Part shown: in pieces, positions 42,549-51,223 of the stretch
Position numbering within the stretch: position 1 is the stretch's first letter
Layout of the letters: every line of letters begins with the position of its first letter
From: Deltaproteobacteria bacterium
GTDB lineage: Bacteria; Myxococcota_A; Polyangia; GCA-2747355; JADLHG01
NCBI GenBank assembly: GCA_020848905.1
Contig: JADLHG010000045.1
Location: 186,001-250,000 of the forward strand
Direction of reading: 5' to 3'
DNA: 64,000 bases
Made by a program: the position numbers and the translations under genes
The notes under the pieces: model-generated
Told to the model about the DNA's origin: nothing
Seen by the model: only the letters and a program-made list of their open reading frames with translations
The model's database searches: none

Positions 42549-44099
42549 CTAAAGGTGCAGCAAGGACTCCACCTCGGCCACCGCGCCATCGATAGAGATC
42601 CGACGCTGCGCCATCGTGTCGCGCTCTCGAATGGTGATCGTATCGTTGTCCATCGTCTCGCCGTCGATGGTCAAGCAGTAGGGGGTGCCGATCTCGTCGT
42701 GGCGCCGGTAGCGTCGCCCTACCGCGTGCTGCTCGTCGTAGCTGGTGTAGATGCCGCGCGCGAGGAAGGCCTCCACCACCTTGCGCGCCTTCTCCGGCAT
42801 CCCGTCCTTCTTCACGAGCGGGAGCACCGCCACCTTGATCGGTGCGAGCCGCGGGTGGAGCTTGAGCACGACGCGCGTGGCGTCCTCTCCCTTGCCCCCC
42901 TCCACCGGCTCCTCGTGATAGGCGTCGAGCAGGTAGACCAGCGCCCCGCGGGTGGCCCCCGCGGCGGGCTCGATCACGTACGGCACGTACTTCGTCTGCT
43001 TGAAGGGGTCGAAGTACTCGAGCCGCGTGCCGCTGTGCTCGGCGTGCTTCTTCAGGTCGTAGTCGGTGCGGTTGGCGATCCCCTCGAGCTCGCCCCAGCC
43101 CCACGGATACTCGTACTCGATGTCGAAGCAGGACTTCGCGTAGTGCGCGAGCTCGTCGGCCGCGTGCGGCCGGAAGCGGAATTTCTCCGGGTGATTCGCG
43201 TAGCGGCGCCACCAGGCCATCCGCTCGTTCTTCCAGTACTCGCCCCACTCCTCGTCGGTCCCCGGCTCGCAGAAGAACTCCATCTCCATCTGCTCGAACT
43301 CGCACGAGCGGAAGATGAAGTGCTCGACGGTGATCTCGTTGCGGAAGGAGCGCCCCATCTGCGCGATGCCGAAGGGGACCTTCATGGACATGGACTGCTG
43401 CACGTTCAGGAACTGCACGAACATGGCCTGGGCCGTCTCGGGGCGCAGGTAGACCGAGGCGGGACGCGTGAGCTCCTCGATCGCCGCGCGGAGCTCGCGA
43501 CCGGCGAGGCCCGCGAGCTTGCCCTGCTCGATGGCGTTCGCGACGTCGCCGAAGGGATCGGTGGCGCCGATGAAGCTGCGGAACATGAGGTTGAACTGGC
43601 GCTCGTCGCTGAGGAGCGGCGAGCCGCAGACGGGACAGACGTAGCCCTGCGGTCCGGCCTTCGCCCCCTTCAGGGTGCGTCCGTCGCGCGTGAGCTCGAG
43701 GCCGAACTGCTTTTGCACCAGCTCGTGCGCCACCTTGGCCTGACCCTTGTCAGCGAAGGTGATCGGCGCGTCGGTCCCCGGCTCGGCGCGGGGGGCCTTG
43801 TCGGCGCGAAAACGCTCCTTGCAGAGCTTGCAGTCCACGAGCGGGTCGGAGAAGCCGGCCAGGTGCCCCGAGGCCTCCCAGACCTTCGGGTGCATGATGA
43901 TCGACGCGTCGAGCCCAACGACGTTTTCGCGCCGGTGCACGGTGTCGCGCCACCACTCGCCCATCAGGTTGCGCTTCAGCTCGGCGCCGAGCGGGCCGTA
44001 GTCGTACGCGCTCTTCAGACCGCCGTAGATCTCGGAGGACTGGAAGACGAAGCCCCGCCGCTTGCACAGCGAGACCATTTTCTGCATCAGATCGGACAC
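42549..44099 (-). CDS. glyS: Glycyl-tRNA synthetase, dimeric class II type
   Basis: A 516-aa alpha2-type glycyl-tRNA synthetase. Seen: CKRRGFVFQSSEIYGGLKSA and YDYGPLGAELKRNLMGEWW at the start, zinc-binding LVDCKLCKERFRAD and QGYVCPVCGSPLL (four Cys), motif 2 around FGIAQMGRSFRNEITVEHF, and the C-terminal anticodon-binding part with LPLVKKDGMPEKARKVVEAF and GRRYRRHDEIGTPYC. It charges tRNA-Gly. Length and motifs are complete. The gene is 18 bp from the next gene downstream but that is unrelated. No tRNA or T-box was found near it. Confidence 0.96.
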   Translation of the reverse strand: MSDLMQKMVSLCKRRGFVFQSSEIYGGLKSAYDYGPLGAELKRNLMGEWWRDTVHRRENVVGLDASIIMHPKVWEASGHLAGFSDPLVDCKLCKERFRADKAPRAEPGTDAPITFADKGQAKVAHELVQKQFGLELTRDGRTLKGAKAGPQGYVCPVCGSPLLSDERQFNLMFRSFIGATDPFGDVANAIEQGKLAGLAGRELRAAIEELTRPASVYLRPETAQAMFVQFLNVQQSMSMKVPFGIAQMGRSFRNEITVEHFIFRSCEFEQMEMEFFCEPGTDEEWGEYWKNERMAWWRRYANHPEKFRFRPHAADELAHYAKSCFDIEYEYPWGWGELEGIANRTDYDLKKHAEHSGTRLEYFDPFKQTKYVPYVIEPAAGATRGALVYLLDAYHEEPVEGGKGEDATRVVLKLHPRLAPIKVAVLPLVKKDGMPEKARKVVEAFLARGIYTSYDEQHAVGRRYRRHDEIGTPYCLTIDGETMDNDTITIRERDTMAQRRISIDGAVAEVESLLHL

Positions 44100-44199
44100 T
44101 GCAGGCGCTCCTGGTTCCGGGGGGGCGCCAGCATATGCGCTTTGGGGCGGCCTGAGAAGGGCCGGAGCCTCCGGTCCGAGGGCTCGCGGGCCGGCCGCC

Positions 44200-45714
44200 T
44201 TAGCTCATCGTGAAGGAGGCCATGAGCCCGACGTAGAAGAGGCCGAGCACGGCGAAGGTCGCCGGCACGAGCAGGAGGAGGTCCTTGTAGTCGAGGCGCA
44301 GCTCGAATTCGGGGAGCTCCTCCTTGGCGGCCCGCATGAGCCCCGTGCTGTAGATCATCGGGACCATCCAGCTCAGGCGATCGTAGGTCGACAGGAAGAA
44401 GGTGAGCGAGATGGTGCTCGTGACGTTCGCGCCGAGGAGCCCGGTGGCGAGCTGGTAGTACTTCGCGTTGCCGGCCTCCCTTGCGCGTCGGCGCAAGCGG
44501 AAGGCCCCCTTGAAGTTGGCCCACAGCCCGAGCGTGAAGAGCAGGAGCCCCGGCGTGCCGAGCTCCGCGGCCGCGCAGAGAAAGGCGTTGTGCGGGTCGA
44601 TGACGTGGTAGCGGTCGATCCGGCTGTGGCCGACGCCGAAGATGGGGTAGTGGCTCCAGAGCCGGAAGCCCACCTCCATCGCCTCGCGCCGGAACTCGTC
44701 CGAGACGCGCGTGTCGCCCTCGAACTTCTGTTCGTCGCGCACCTTCACCATGTGGCCGGTCAGGACCAGCACGCCGAGCGCCGTCGCCGCGGCCAGCCCC
44801 AGGATCACCGCCTTCTTGCCCCAGAGGGCCCAGAGGGTCAGGCCGGCCCCCACCACGAGGGCGAGCTGTCCACCGCGCGAGCCGGTGGCGTAGACGACGG
44901 CCGCGTAGAAGAAGGCGAGCAGGGGCCAGACCACCCGGTGCAGCTTGCGCGTCGAGGCCCAGAAGATCCCCATCAGGAGGCAGATGAGAGGCCCCACCGT
45001 CCCCGCGAGGTTGTTCGAGTCGTCGAAGACGCCGATCCAGTGCACGCGTCCGAGGTAGGCCGCCACGCCGAACCATCCGCGCCGCTCGCAGCGGTAGAGG
45101 CGCGGTCCGATGCCGGGGATCAGCCGCTCCTTGGGCTGATTGTCGAAGCACTGCCGCACGTCCGAGCACGAGCGGCCGTCGAACTTCAGGTTGGCCATGT
45201 CGCCTTCGGCCCACTCGGCGCACTGGTAGGGGCCGAAGGTCTGGGGCAGGCCGAAGATGCCCACCACCAGCATGGAGACCATGACCGCGCCGATGAAGAT
45301 CTTCCAGCGCTTGAGGTTGTCCACGCAGACCATCACGGTCACCACGAAGACGAAATCGCGGAGGAAGTCCGTGGTGAAGATACCCGCGGCCTCACCGAGG
45401 CCCGCGTTCACGGCGAGGGAGACGATGGCCCAGAGAAAGAGCAGCCCGAGCACGTAGGCCTGCGACGGAATGCCGAGCTGGATCTTCTTGCGCAGGATCG
45501 AGATGCCCACGGCGAGGATCATCAGCGCCGTCGCCACCGGCACGAGCGGCACGCTCTCGAGCTCGGCGAGGAAGTAGTGCGGCGCGATGTAGCGCAGGGC
45601 GATAGAGAGGGCGACGAGCGCGATGGCCAAGGAGTTGCTCCGCGCGCAGCATACCGGCCGCGGGCCGAGGGAAGCAACCTGGGCTGCGACGCAGCGCGCG
45701 AAGCGAGTTGACAC
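44200..45714 (-). CDS. O-antigen ligase/polymerase-like membrane protein
   Basis: A 504-aa protein with about 11 hydrophobic segments. A large periplasmic loop with GFRLWSHYPIFGVGHSRIDR and DPHNAFLCAAAELGTPGLLL matches the WaaL/Wzy superfamily pattern (H-N-x-F/Y-L). It would polymerise or ligate lipid-linked glycans outside the membrane. An in-frame TTG at 45630 would give a start directly at the first membrane helix; the longer start at 45714 adds about 28 residues without features, so the true start is uncertain. Neighbour deacetylase, flippase and FemAB-like genes support envelope glycan assembly. Confidence 0.82.
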   Translation of the reverse strand: MSTRFARCVAAQVASLGPRPVCCARSNSLAIALVALSIALRYIAPHYFLAELESVPLVPVATALMILAVGISILRKKIQLGIPSQAYVLGLLFLWAIVSLAVNAGLGEAAGIFTTDFLRDFVFVVTVMVCVDNLKRWKIFIGAVMVSMLVVGIFGLPQTFGPYQCAEWAEGDMANLKFDGRSCSDVRQCFDNQPKERLIPGIGPRLYRCERRGWFGVAAYLGRVHWIGVFDDSNNLAGTVGPLICLLMGIFWASTRKLHRVVWPLLAFFYAAVVYATGSRGGQLALVVGAGLTLWALWGKKAVILGLAAATALGVLVLTGHMVKVRDEQKFEGDTRVSDEFRREAMEVGFRLWSHYPIFGVGHSRIDRYHVIDPHNAFLCAAAELGTPGLLLFTLGLWANFKGAFRLRRRAREAGNAKYYQLATGLLGANVTSTISLTFFLSTYDRLSWMVPMIYSTGLMRAAKEELPEFELRLDYKDLLLLVPATFAVLGLFYVGLMASFTMS

Positions 45715-45783
45715 GCCTCAAGTGCCAGCTACCCTGAAGGGTGATTTCATGAACACCCCACCTCATTACTCTTGGGAGGGATC

Positions 45784-47355
45784 GTGAGACGCGCGGCAGT
45801 GCCTGGCGTCCTTTCCCGAACGGGCGTGGTGCTGGCGCTCCTGGCCGGCGTCGGCGGAGGGGCCGCACGGGCCGGCACGTTCTACGTCGGCAAGAGCGGC
45901 TGCAGCGACGACGGCCCGGGGTCGAGCGCCCAACCCTTCTGCGCGCTCGGCAAGGCGGCGGGCAAGCTGAAGCCCGGCGACACGCTGCTGGTGAAGGCTG
46001 GCACCTGGGGCGAGCGCCTCGTGGTGCCGGTGTCGGGCGCGGCCGGACAGGTGATTACGATCCAGGCCGAGACGTCGGGTGCGGCGATCCTCGACGGCAG
46101 CTCGCTCGGTTTCAACGACCAGGGGCTGCTGGCGCTGACGGGGCGGAGCTACGTCACGATCCGGGGCCTGACCCTGAGGAGGTCGCCCTACTTCGCCGCA
46201 CAGGTGAGCAAGTCGAACAACATCGTGCTCGACAAGCTGCTCGTGGACACCTCCGAGCACGGCGGCATCATCGTCGACCAGGGGTCGGTGGGCGTGACCG
46301 TGAGCGGCTGCGAGGTGCGCAACGCGAACGCTTGCGGCGCCGACTGCGCGGCGCACGAGGCGGTCAGCATCAGCAACGCGTCCGAGTTCATCGTGGCGGG
46401 GAACTTCGTGCACGACGGGGCGGAGGAAGGGATCGATCTGAAGGACGGGTCGAAGAACGGGCAGGTCTACGGCAACACGGTGAGCGGGATGGGGGCGGTG
46501 GGCATCTACCTGAACCACGTCACGGGCGCTCGGGTCTACGGTAACCGGGTGCGCGCGAACAAGGCGAGCGGCTTCCAGATCTCCGTCGGAGACTCGGCCA
46601 CGGGGACGAGCCGGACCGAGAACAACGCGATCTATCAGAACGTCGTGGACGCCAACACCTACAACGGCGTGGAGTTCTGGTCCGCGGGCTCGGGGACGAT
46701 GGGCGACAACAGGATCTACAACAACGTCTTCTATCAGAACGCGCACTACGGGGTGCAGCTCTCGAACAACACCTCCAAGGTGACCGGCACCATCGTGCGG
46801 AACAACATCTTCGTCGGGAACAAGCAGGGCGGCATCGACGGCTCGGCGGCCAGCACCAGCACGATCTCGAACAATCTCTTCGGTGGCGGCAACGGCCCGA
46901 CGGGCGGCGCGCCGGTGAGCGGGGATCCGGGCTTCGTCAACGTGGGCCAGGGGGACTTCAAGCTGCTCGCGGGGAGTCCGGCGATCGACAGGGGCTTCGA
47001 GATGGGGCTGCCCAAGGTGGGCGCGCCCGATATCGGGGCCTTCGAGTTCGGGCTGTCGTCGACGGTGCCCGGGGCCGATGCGGGCGTTCTGCCGCCCCCG
47101 GCCGGTGACGGTGGCCCTGGACCTGGCCCTGGACCCGGTCCGACGCATGATGGCGGAGGCGTACCTGCCGGAGACGGCGGAGGGGCGCGCGGCGACTCCG
47201 GGGCTGCGTCGAGCGGGCTCTCGCGAAACCAGCTCCTGGGGGGCTGCGCGGTCGCGCCGGTGCTCGGGAGCTTGCTCGTGCCGCTCGCGCTGCTGCTCCT
47301 GCTCGTGGCGCTACGCTGGCCACGCGGGCGTCGCCGAGCGGCAGCGAGGCGCTAG
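45784..47355 (+). CDS. Right-handed parallel beta-helix surface protein with MYXO-CTERM-like end
   Basis: A 523-aa exported protein starting GTG 45784 (GGGAGGG upstream). Signal GVVLALLAGVGGGAARA is followed by a parallel beta-helix: short N-x-I/V repeats such as GNFVHDGAEEGIDLKDGS, GNTVSGMGAVGIYLNHV and NAIYQNVVDANTYNGVEF, ending in FKLLAGSPAIDRGFE, which fits right-handed beta-helix/pectate-lyase-like domains. A DGG-rich linker leads to a C-terminal hydrophobic helix and basic tail (CAVAPVLGSLLVPLALLLLL then RGRRRAAARR), like a MYXO-CTERM signal. Likely a surface polysaccharide-binding or lyase-like protein. No catalytic set confirmed. Confidence 0.82.
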   Translation: MRRAAVPGVLSRTGVVLALLAGVGGGAARAGTFYVGKSGCSDDGPGSSAQPFCALGKAAGKLKPGDTLLVKAGTWGERLVVPVSGAAGQVITIQAETSGAAILDGSSLGFNDQGLLALTGRSYVTIRGLTLRRSPYFAAQVSKSNNIVLDKLLVDTSEHGGIIVDQGSVGVTVSGCEVRNANACGADCAAHEAVSISNASEFIVAGNFVHDGAEEGIDLKDGSKNGQVYGNTVSGMGAVGIYLNHVTGARVYGNRVRANKASGFQISVGDSATGTSRTENNAIYQNVVDANTYNGVEFWSAGSGTMGDNRIYNNVFYQNAHYGVQLSNNTSKVTGTIVRNNIFVGNKQGGIDGSAASTSTISNNLFGGGNGPTGGAPVSGDPGFVNVGQGDFKLLAGSPAIDRGFEMGLPKVGAPDIGAFEFGLSSTVPGADAGVLPPPAGDGGPGPGPGPGPTHDGGGVPAGDGGGARGDSGAASSGLSRNQLLGGCAVAPVLGSLLVPLALLLLLVALRWPRGRRRAAARR

Positions 47356-47363
47356 CTACGGTC

Positions 47364-48440
47364 CTATTGGAGCGGTGCGCCGGCCAGCTCCTCGAGCGTC
47401 GGCACCTGCAGTCGGAGCAAGGTCACGTCGTCGTTGCGCATGCGGCCGGCGGTGCGCTCGCGCTCTACCAGCTGGGTCAGCGCCTGTTCGCTCTCGAGGC
47501 CCCAGAGCTCGCGGAAGGGGTCTTCCCCCGCCTCGTGACGGCGCAGGACCCATTGGCCGAGCGCATCGGTGGCCAGGAAGAAGCGGTCTCCCGGCTTCGC
47601 GGTGCCGCCGAGCCAGCGCCACGCCTCGGCCCGGTGCCGGTCGGCCCGCGTTGAGATCAGCACCGGCCCGTTGTCGAACTGCTCGGCCCGCTCGAGCGGA
47701 AACGAGGTCAGGAGCTGTCCGTCGCGCAGGGTAAAGAGCATGCTGTCCCCCACCGCGAGGGCCCGCCAGGGCACGCCTCCGCCGGGGCGGGGCGCCTGGA
47801 ACTCGAGACCGAGGAGCGCGGCGAACGAGCCGCCGGCGGCGCGCTCGGCCGCGAACCAGGGCACTCCCGGCTGCGCGAGGCGCTGCTGCACGCGCGCGTT
47901 CCAGCTCGCCTGGTGGGGTGCGATCCACCCCGCGGTCCCTTCGGGCTGGTTCGCCGCGGGGGGGGCCTCGGTGTAGCCCTTGACGAGCTGATCGGCCCAC
48001 CAGCTCGCGTACGAGCTGTCGGTCGCACCGTCGGAGATGGCGAAGCGCGCTCGCTCGGGGGCGGCGAGGTGCGCGTCCTCGTACTCGTTGCGCGAGTTGC
48101 CGTGCTTCTGCAGGCCGAGCGAGACGACCTTCCAGAGGGCCCCCGGCTCGAGGGCGAGCGGTGCCGCTTCGCGCGCGGCGTCGTGCGCCCCCACTCGCCG
48201 CTTGGGTGTCGGCGCGACGAGCGGCGGGACCGCTGGCCTCTCGCCGGCGGGTGCGAGGGGCCGCAGGGTCGGGCCGTGCGGTCCCGTGACCGGCTCGGGG
48301 CCGAAGACCATCGCCTCCCACCGCAGGTAGGCCTCCCGGACCTGTTGCCGCAGGGAGGGCTGACGACGGCGCCCCCCCTCGGCGACCGGGGTGAAAAGCA
48401 GCGCGGAGGTGAGCAGTAGCAGGGTGTGAATCGGTTTCAT
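47364..48440 (-). CDS. PP2C-type protein phosphatase with N-terminal signal
   Basis: A 358-aa protein. An N-terminal hydrophobic segment (KPIHTLLLLTSALLFTPVAE) is followed by a ~90-residue linker and a PP2C catalytic domain with GNSRNEYEDAHLAAPERARF, AISDGATDSSYASW (the DG motif), WRALAVGDSMLFTLRDG (the GDS motif), ATDALGQWVLRRHEAG and MRNDDVTLLRL. The metal-ligand Asp residues of motifs are present, so it should be active in metal-dependent dephosphorylation of Ser/Thr. It stands divergent to the vWA/kinase genes, forming a phosphatase/kinase/vWA set. The export signal is odd because its expected kinase partner uses ATP. Confidence 0.85.
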   Translation of the reverse strand: MKPIHTLLLLTSALLFTPVAEGGRRRQPSLRQQVREAYLRWEAMVFGPEPVTGPHGPTLRPLAPAGERPAVPPLVAPTPKRRVGAHDAAREAAPLALEPGALWKVVSLGLQKHGNSRNEYEDAHLAAPERARFAISDGATDSSYASWWADQLVKGYTEAPPAANQPEGTAGWIAPHQASWNARVQQRLAQPGVPWFAAERAAGGSFAALLGLEFQAPRPGGGVPWRALAVGDSMLFTLRDGQLLTSFPLERAEQFDNGPVLISTRADRHRAEAWRWLGGTAKPGDRFFLATDALGQWVLRRHEAGEDPFRELWGLESEQALTQLVERERTAGRMRNDDVTLLRLQVPTLEELAGAPLQ

Positions 48441-48674
48441 GAGCGCCTCTCCTCGACCGCCGAAGCGGTCCACGTCCGCCCTTGAGCAAGAACGAGGCCT
48501 GCGACCACGTCCGTCGCTTTCGGCGGCTCCCCGGCCCTCGGCTCGCGCGATCTCGACGAGGATTGCGGCGCGCGGCGCGTGCGGTCGTGCGAGCTGCGCG
48601 TGGCGTGCGCACTCCGCGGCTTCGAGCGCAGGGGGCGAATCGAGACACGCTCTGCGAGGATTGGAGACCTCTCC

Positions 48675-48690
48675 TGTGAAGATGTTCACA
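48675..48690. promoter_or_regulatory. CRP-like site 1
   Basis: TGTGA, six bases, TCACA: a perfect match to the CRP consensus half-sites. It lies in the 530-bp divergent region between the phosphatase and the vWA gene. It is 235 bp upstream of the phosphatase start and about 280 bp upstream of the vWA start. Apart from the two CRP-like sites and the promoter, no coding ORF of any quality was seen in 48441-48970. Confidence 0.55.
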
Positions 48691-48810
48691 TCCTCGATCT
48701 CGAGGGCCAGCTCTCTCCCTTTGCCGCGTGCGGGTTGCATCGGATCGCCGCGTGGCCCGCTCTCTGGCCCCCGAGAACGACGACGCTCTTCGAGGATGAG
48801 AGCTCGCGCC

Positions 48811-48826
48811 TGTGAAGTAGTTCTCA
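48811..48826 (+). promoter_or_regulatory. CRP-like site 2 overlapping a promoter -35
   Basis: TGTGA, six bases, TCTCA: one mismatch from the CRP consensus. Its right half overlaps a candidate -35 (TTCTCA, 48821-48826), so a bound activator would sit near -39 relative to the predicted transcription start. Confidence 0.5.
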
Positions 48827-48849
48827 CCTCGCGTCGGCCTCTCTTATAG
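48821..48849 (+). promoter_or_regulatory. Predicted promoter of the vWA-kinase operon
   Basis: Candidate -35 TTCTCA (48821-48826) and -10 TTATAG (48844-48849) are 17 bp apart, upstream of the vWA start at 48971. This leaves a leader of about 115 nt. The weak -35 fits an activator-dependent promoter. Confidence 0.45.
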
Positions 48850-48970
48850 GAAGGCGCTCCACCAAACCTCCGATGGAACGGCGCTTGCTCTCGGGGCGCA
48901 TCGCTCGCCGCGAAAGAGCGCGTGACGCTCGCGGCCCGATCGCAACCGAAGACCCACGGAGGAGGCACTT

Positions 48971-49981
48971 ATGTTCGCTACACGCATCGCACGCACTGGA
49001 AAGACCATGGCCCTCGGACTCGCGCTGGCGCTCAGTGCCGCTGGCGTCGCTCGGGCGCAGAGCCGTCCCGCGGAAAAGGTCGCCACCGGGCGGGTGGGGA
49101 CCCGCGGTGCGGCGCAGGGGTATCGCGCCGAGATCAGCCGCACGAACCCCGCGCTGCTCGTCGTCAAGATGGACCTCTCGGGCTCGATGGGGCACGCCTG
49201 GGGTGCTGCAGCGGGCAAGAGCAAGGCCGACGCGGTGGCCGACACCGTGAACCGCACGCTGCAGAACCTGGTCATCCGCTGCGCCAAGGGGAACGGCGAG
49301 CAGGAGGAGGTGCGCAACTACTTCGAGGTCGTGGCGTGCGGCTACCGGACGGACAACGCCGGCAACGCGGTGGTGGGGCCGATCCTCGGCGGCGCGCTCC
49401 AGGGGCGCGACGTGGTGCCGATCGCCGAGATCGCGGCCAACCCGGTGCGCGTCGAGGACCGCATGCGCAAGGTGCCCGACGGGGCGGGTGGCCTGGTCGA
49501 GCAGAACTTCCGCATGCCGGTGTGGGTGGACCCGACGGCCAACGGCGGCACCCCGATGGTGGCCTCGATGGGGTGGCTGCACGGACGCGTTTCCGAGTGG
49601 GTGCGAGCCAAGCCGACCTCCTTCCCGCCCGTGATCATGCACATCACCGACGGCGAATCGACCGACGGCGACCCGCGACCGGCAGCCGAGCAGCTCAAGC
49701 AGGTGCGGACCAACGACGGCAACGCGCTGCTCTTCAATATCCACCTCTCGAGCGGCGCGGGCGTGCCGATCCTCTTCCCCTCGAACCGCGACCTCTTGCC
49801 CGACGAGTTCTCGAAGCAGCTCTTCGACATGTCGAGTCCTCTGCCTCAGAGCATGCGGCAGCAGCTGATGGACGCCGGCTACGGCATCGACGAGCACGCG
49901 CGCGGCTTCGTCTACAACTCGGACCTCGTCGAGCTGATCAAATTCTTCGACATCGGCACGCGCCCGGCAAATCTCCGCTAG
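48971..49981 (+). CDS. Exported von Willebrand factor A (vWA) protein
   Basis: A 336-aa protein with a Sec signal (MALGLALALSAAGVARA, cleavage near ARA) and one vWA domain. The MIDAS metal site is seen: DLSGSMG (first DxSxS) and HITDGESTDGDPRPAA (T/D ligands). A variant YRAEISRTNPALLVV precedes it. The same YRAEISR-NP lead-in recurs in the C-terminal domain of the gene at 51204, so both belong to the same vWA subfamily. vWA proteins of this kind form the TerY-P type triad with kinase and PP2C partners in other bacteria. Partner: kinase gene 30 bp downstream. Confidence 0.85.
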   Translation: MFATRIARTGKTMALGLALALSAAGVARAQSRPAEKVATGRVGTRGAAQGYRAEISRTNPALLVVKMDLSGSMGHAWGAAAGKSKADAVADTVNRTLQNLVIRCAKGNGEQEEVRNYFEVVACGYRTDNAGNAVVGPILGGALQGRDVVPIAEIAANPVRVEDRMRKVPDGAGGLVEQNFRMPVWVDPTANGGTPMVASMGWLHGRVSEWVRAKPTSFPPVIMHITDGESTDGDPRPAAEQLKQVRTNDGNALLFNIHLSSGAGVPILFPSNRDLLPDEFSKQLFDMSSPLPQSMRQQLMDAGYGIDEHARGFVYNSDLVELIKFFDIGTRPANLR

Positions 49982-50011
49982 CCGGAGCGAGGAGCACGAG
50001 GAGGCAGAGCG

Positions 50012-51223
50012 ATGACTTCGTACGCACCCACCGCCCGCCGCGCGGGACCTTGGCCCTCGGGCCGGTTCGAGGCCGCACCGCGCGGGCTGAGGCACGGCGT
50101 CGCTCTGCTCGTCGTGCTCCTCGGCGCCGGGCCGGCGTTGGCGCAGAACTGGATCGGACAGCGGCCCGTCGTCGCGCGACGCAAGGTGGACTGGCCGCTG
50201 GCCTCGGATTTTTCCGACGCGCTCCAGAACCCGCGGAGCGCCTTCCGCGTGCCCGCGCTGCAGCAAGGAGCGCCGACGCGTAACCCCTACGGGCTGCCCA
50301 TCGCCATCTCGGGGGCCTTCGCGAGCGTCTACAAGGTGAAGTGCGGGCAGCGGGCCTACGCCGTGCGGTGCTTTCTCTCCCCGGACGCCGAGCGGCAGCA
50401 GCGCTATCAGCAGATCTCGGCGCACCTCGCGGCGGCGCGGCTGCCCGAGCTGGTCTCGTTCGAATACGTGCGCGAAGGGGTGCGCGTCCGCAACGGCTGG
50501 TACCCGATCGTGCAGATGGACTGGGTGACGGCCCGGACGCTCGATCGGCACGTGGGGGAACGTGTGGAGCGTGCCGACAGCGCGGGCCTCGAGCGGCTCG
50601 CGGAGGAGTTCCGCAGCCTGATGCGCCGGCTACGGGACGCGCGCATCGCGCACGGGGACCTGCAGCACGGCAACATCCTGGTCGAGGGACAGAACCTCCG
50701 CCTCGTGGACTTCGACGGCATGTTCATCCCGGCGTTTCAGGGGCGACGTGCTACCGAGCTCGGGCACCCGCACTACCAGCACCCTGGGCGGGGCGGAGAG
50801 CACTTCGACCTGGACCTCGACAACTTCTCGTCGATCGCGATCTACCTCTCGCTCAAGGCTCTGGCGGCGGATCGAGGCCTCTGGCGCTTCAACACCGAAG
50901 AGAACCTGATCTTCACCAGGGACGACTTCGCGAATCCCGGTCGGTCGCCGGTCTTCGCCGCGCTCGCGCAGAGCGCGTGTCTGCCCGTGCGCGCGCTGGC
51001 GGCGCGTCTCGCGGAGCTCTGTCGCGGGCCGCTCGCGCAGGTGCCGACTCTCGAGCAGGCGCTCGGGGGCTTCGCGGCGGTGGGCCCTGCCGCGCCGCTC
51101 GGCGCCTGGTGGAAGGGGCAGGGGGCTCAGGCTGCGCCCGCGCCCGTGGCGCCGGTCCAGGCGGGGCCCGTGGATGCAGACTGGTGGCGACAAGGAAACG
51201 GCCATGGACCGAAACGACCGTGA
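50012..51223 (+). CDS. Protein-kinase-like protein with export signal
   Basis: A 403-aa protein. N-terminal ~50 residues carry an apparent Sec signal (GVALLVVLLGAGPALAQN). The kinase domain shows a glycine-rich loop variant (ISGAFASVYKVK), RAYAVRCFL in the VAIK position, the catalytic loop IAHGDLQHGNILVEG (HGDLQHGN) and DFDGMFIPAF in the DFG position. The wider pattern (YGLPIAISG before the loop) belongs to a family of bacterial kinases linked to vWA and PP2C partners. Lys, catalytic Asp, Asn and the DFD Asp are present. An ATP-using kinase in the periplasm has no obvious ATP supply, so either the signal is a mis-read or the kinase acts in an unusual site. Downstream overlap with the fusion gene is 20 bp. 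Confidence 0.85.
   Translation: MTSYAPTARRAGPWPSGRFEAAPRGLRHGVALLVVLLGAGPALAQNWIGQRPVVARRKVDWPLASDFSDALQNPRSAFRVPALQQGAPTRNPYGLPIAISGAFASVYKVKCGQRAYAVRCFLSPDAERQQRYQQISAHLAAARLPELVSFEYVREGVRVRNGWYPIVQMDWVTARTLDRHVGERVERADSAGLERLAEEFRSLMRRLRDARIAHGDLQHGNILVEGQNLRLVDFDGMFIPAFQGRRATELGHPHYQHPGRGGEHFDLDLDNFSSIAIYLSLKALAADRGLWRFNTEENLIFTRDDFANPGRSPVFAALAQSACLPVRALAARLAELCRGPLAQVPTLEQALGGFAAVGPAAPLGAWWKGQGAQAAPAPVAPVQAGPVDADWWRQGNGHGPKRP

Noticed and set aside
40482-44213. Very long open frame on the plus strand, over 1,200 codons
   Set aside because: It lies opposite the BNR-repeat lipoprotein and glycyl-tRNA synthetase genes; composition is an artefact of GC-rich third positions, and the minus-strand genes have complete motifs.
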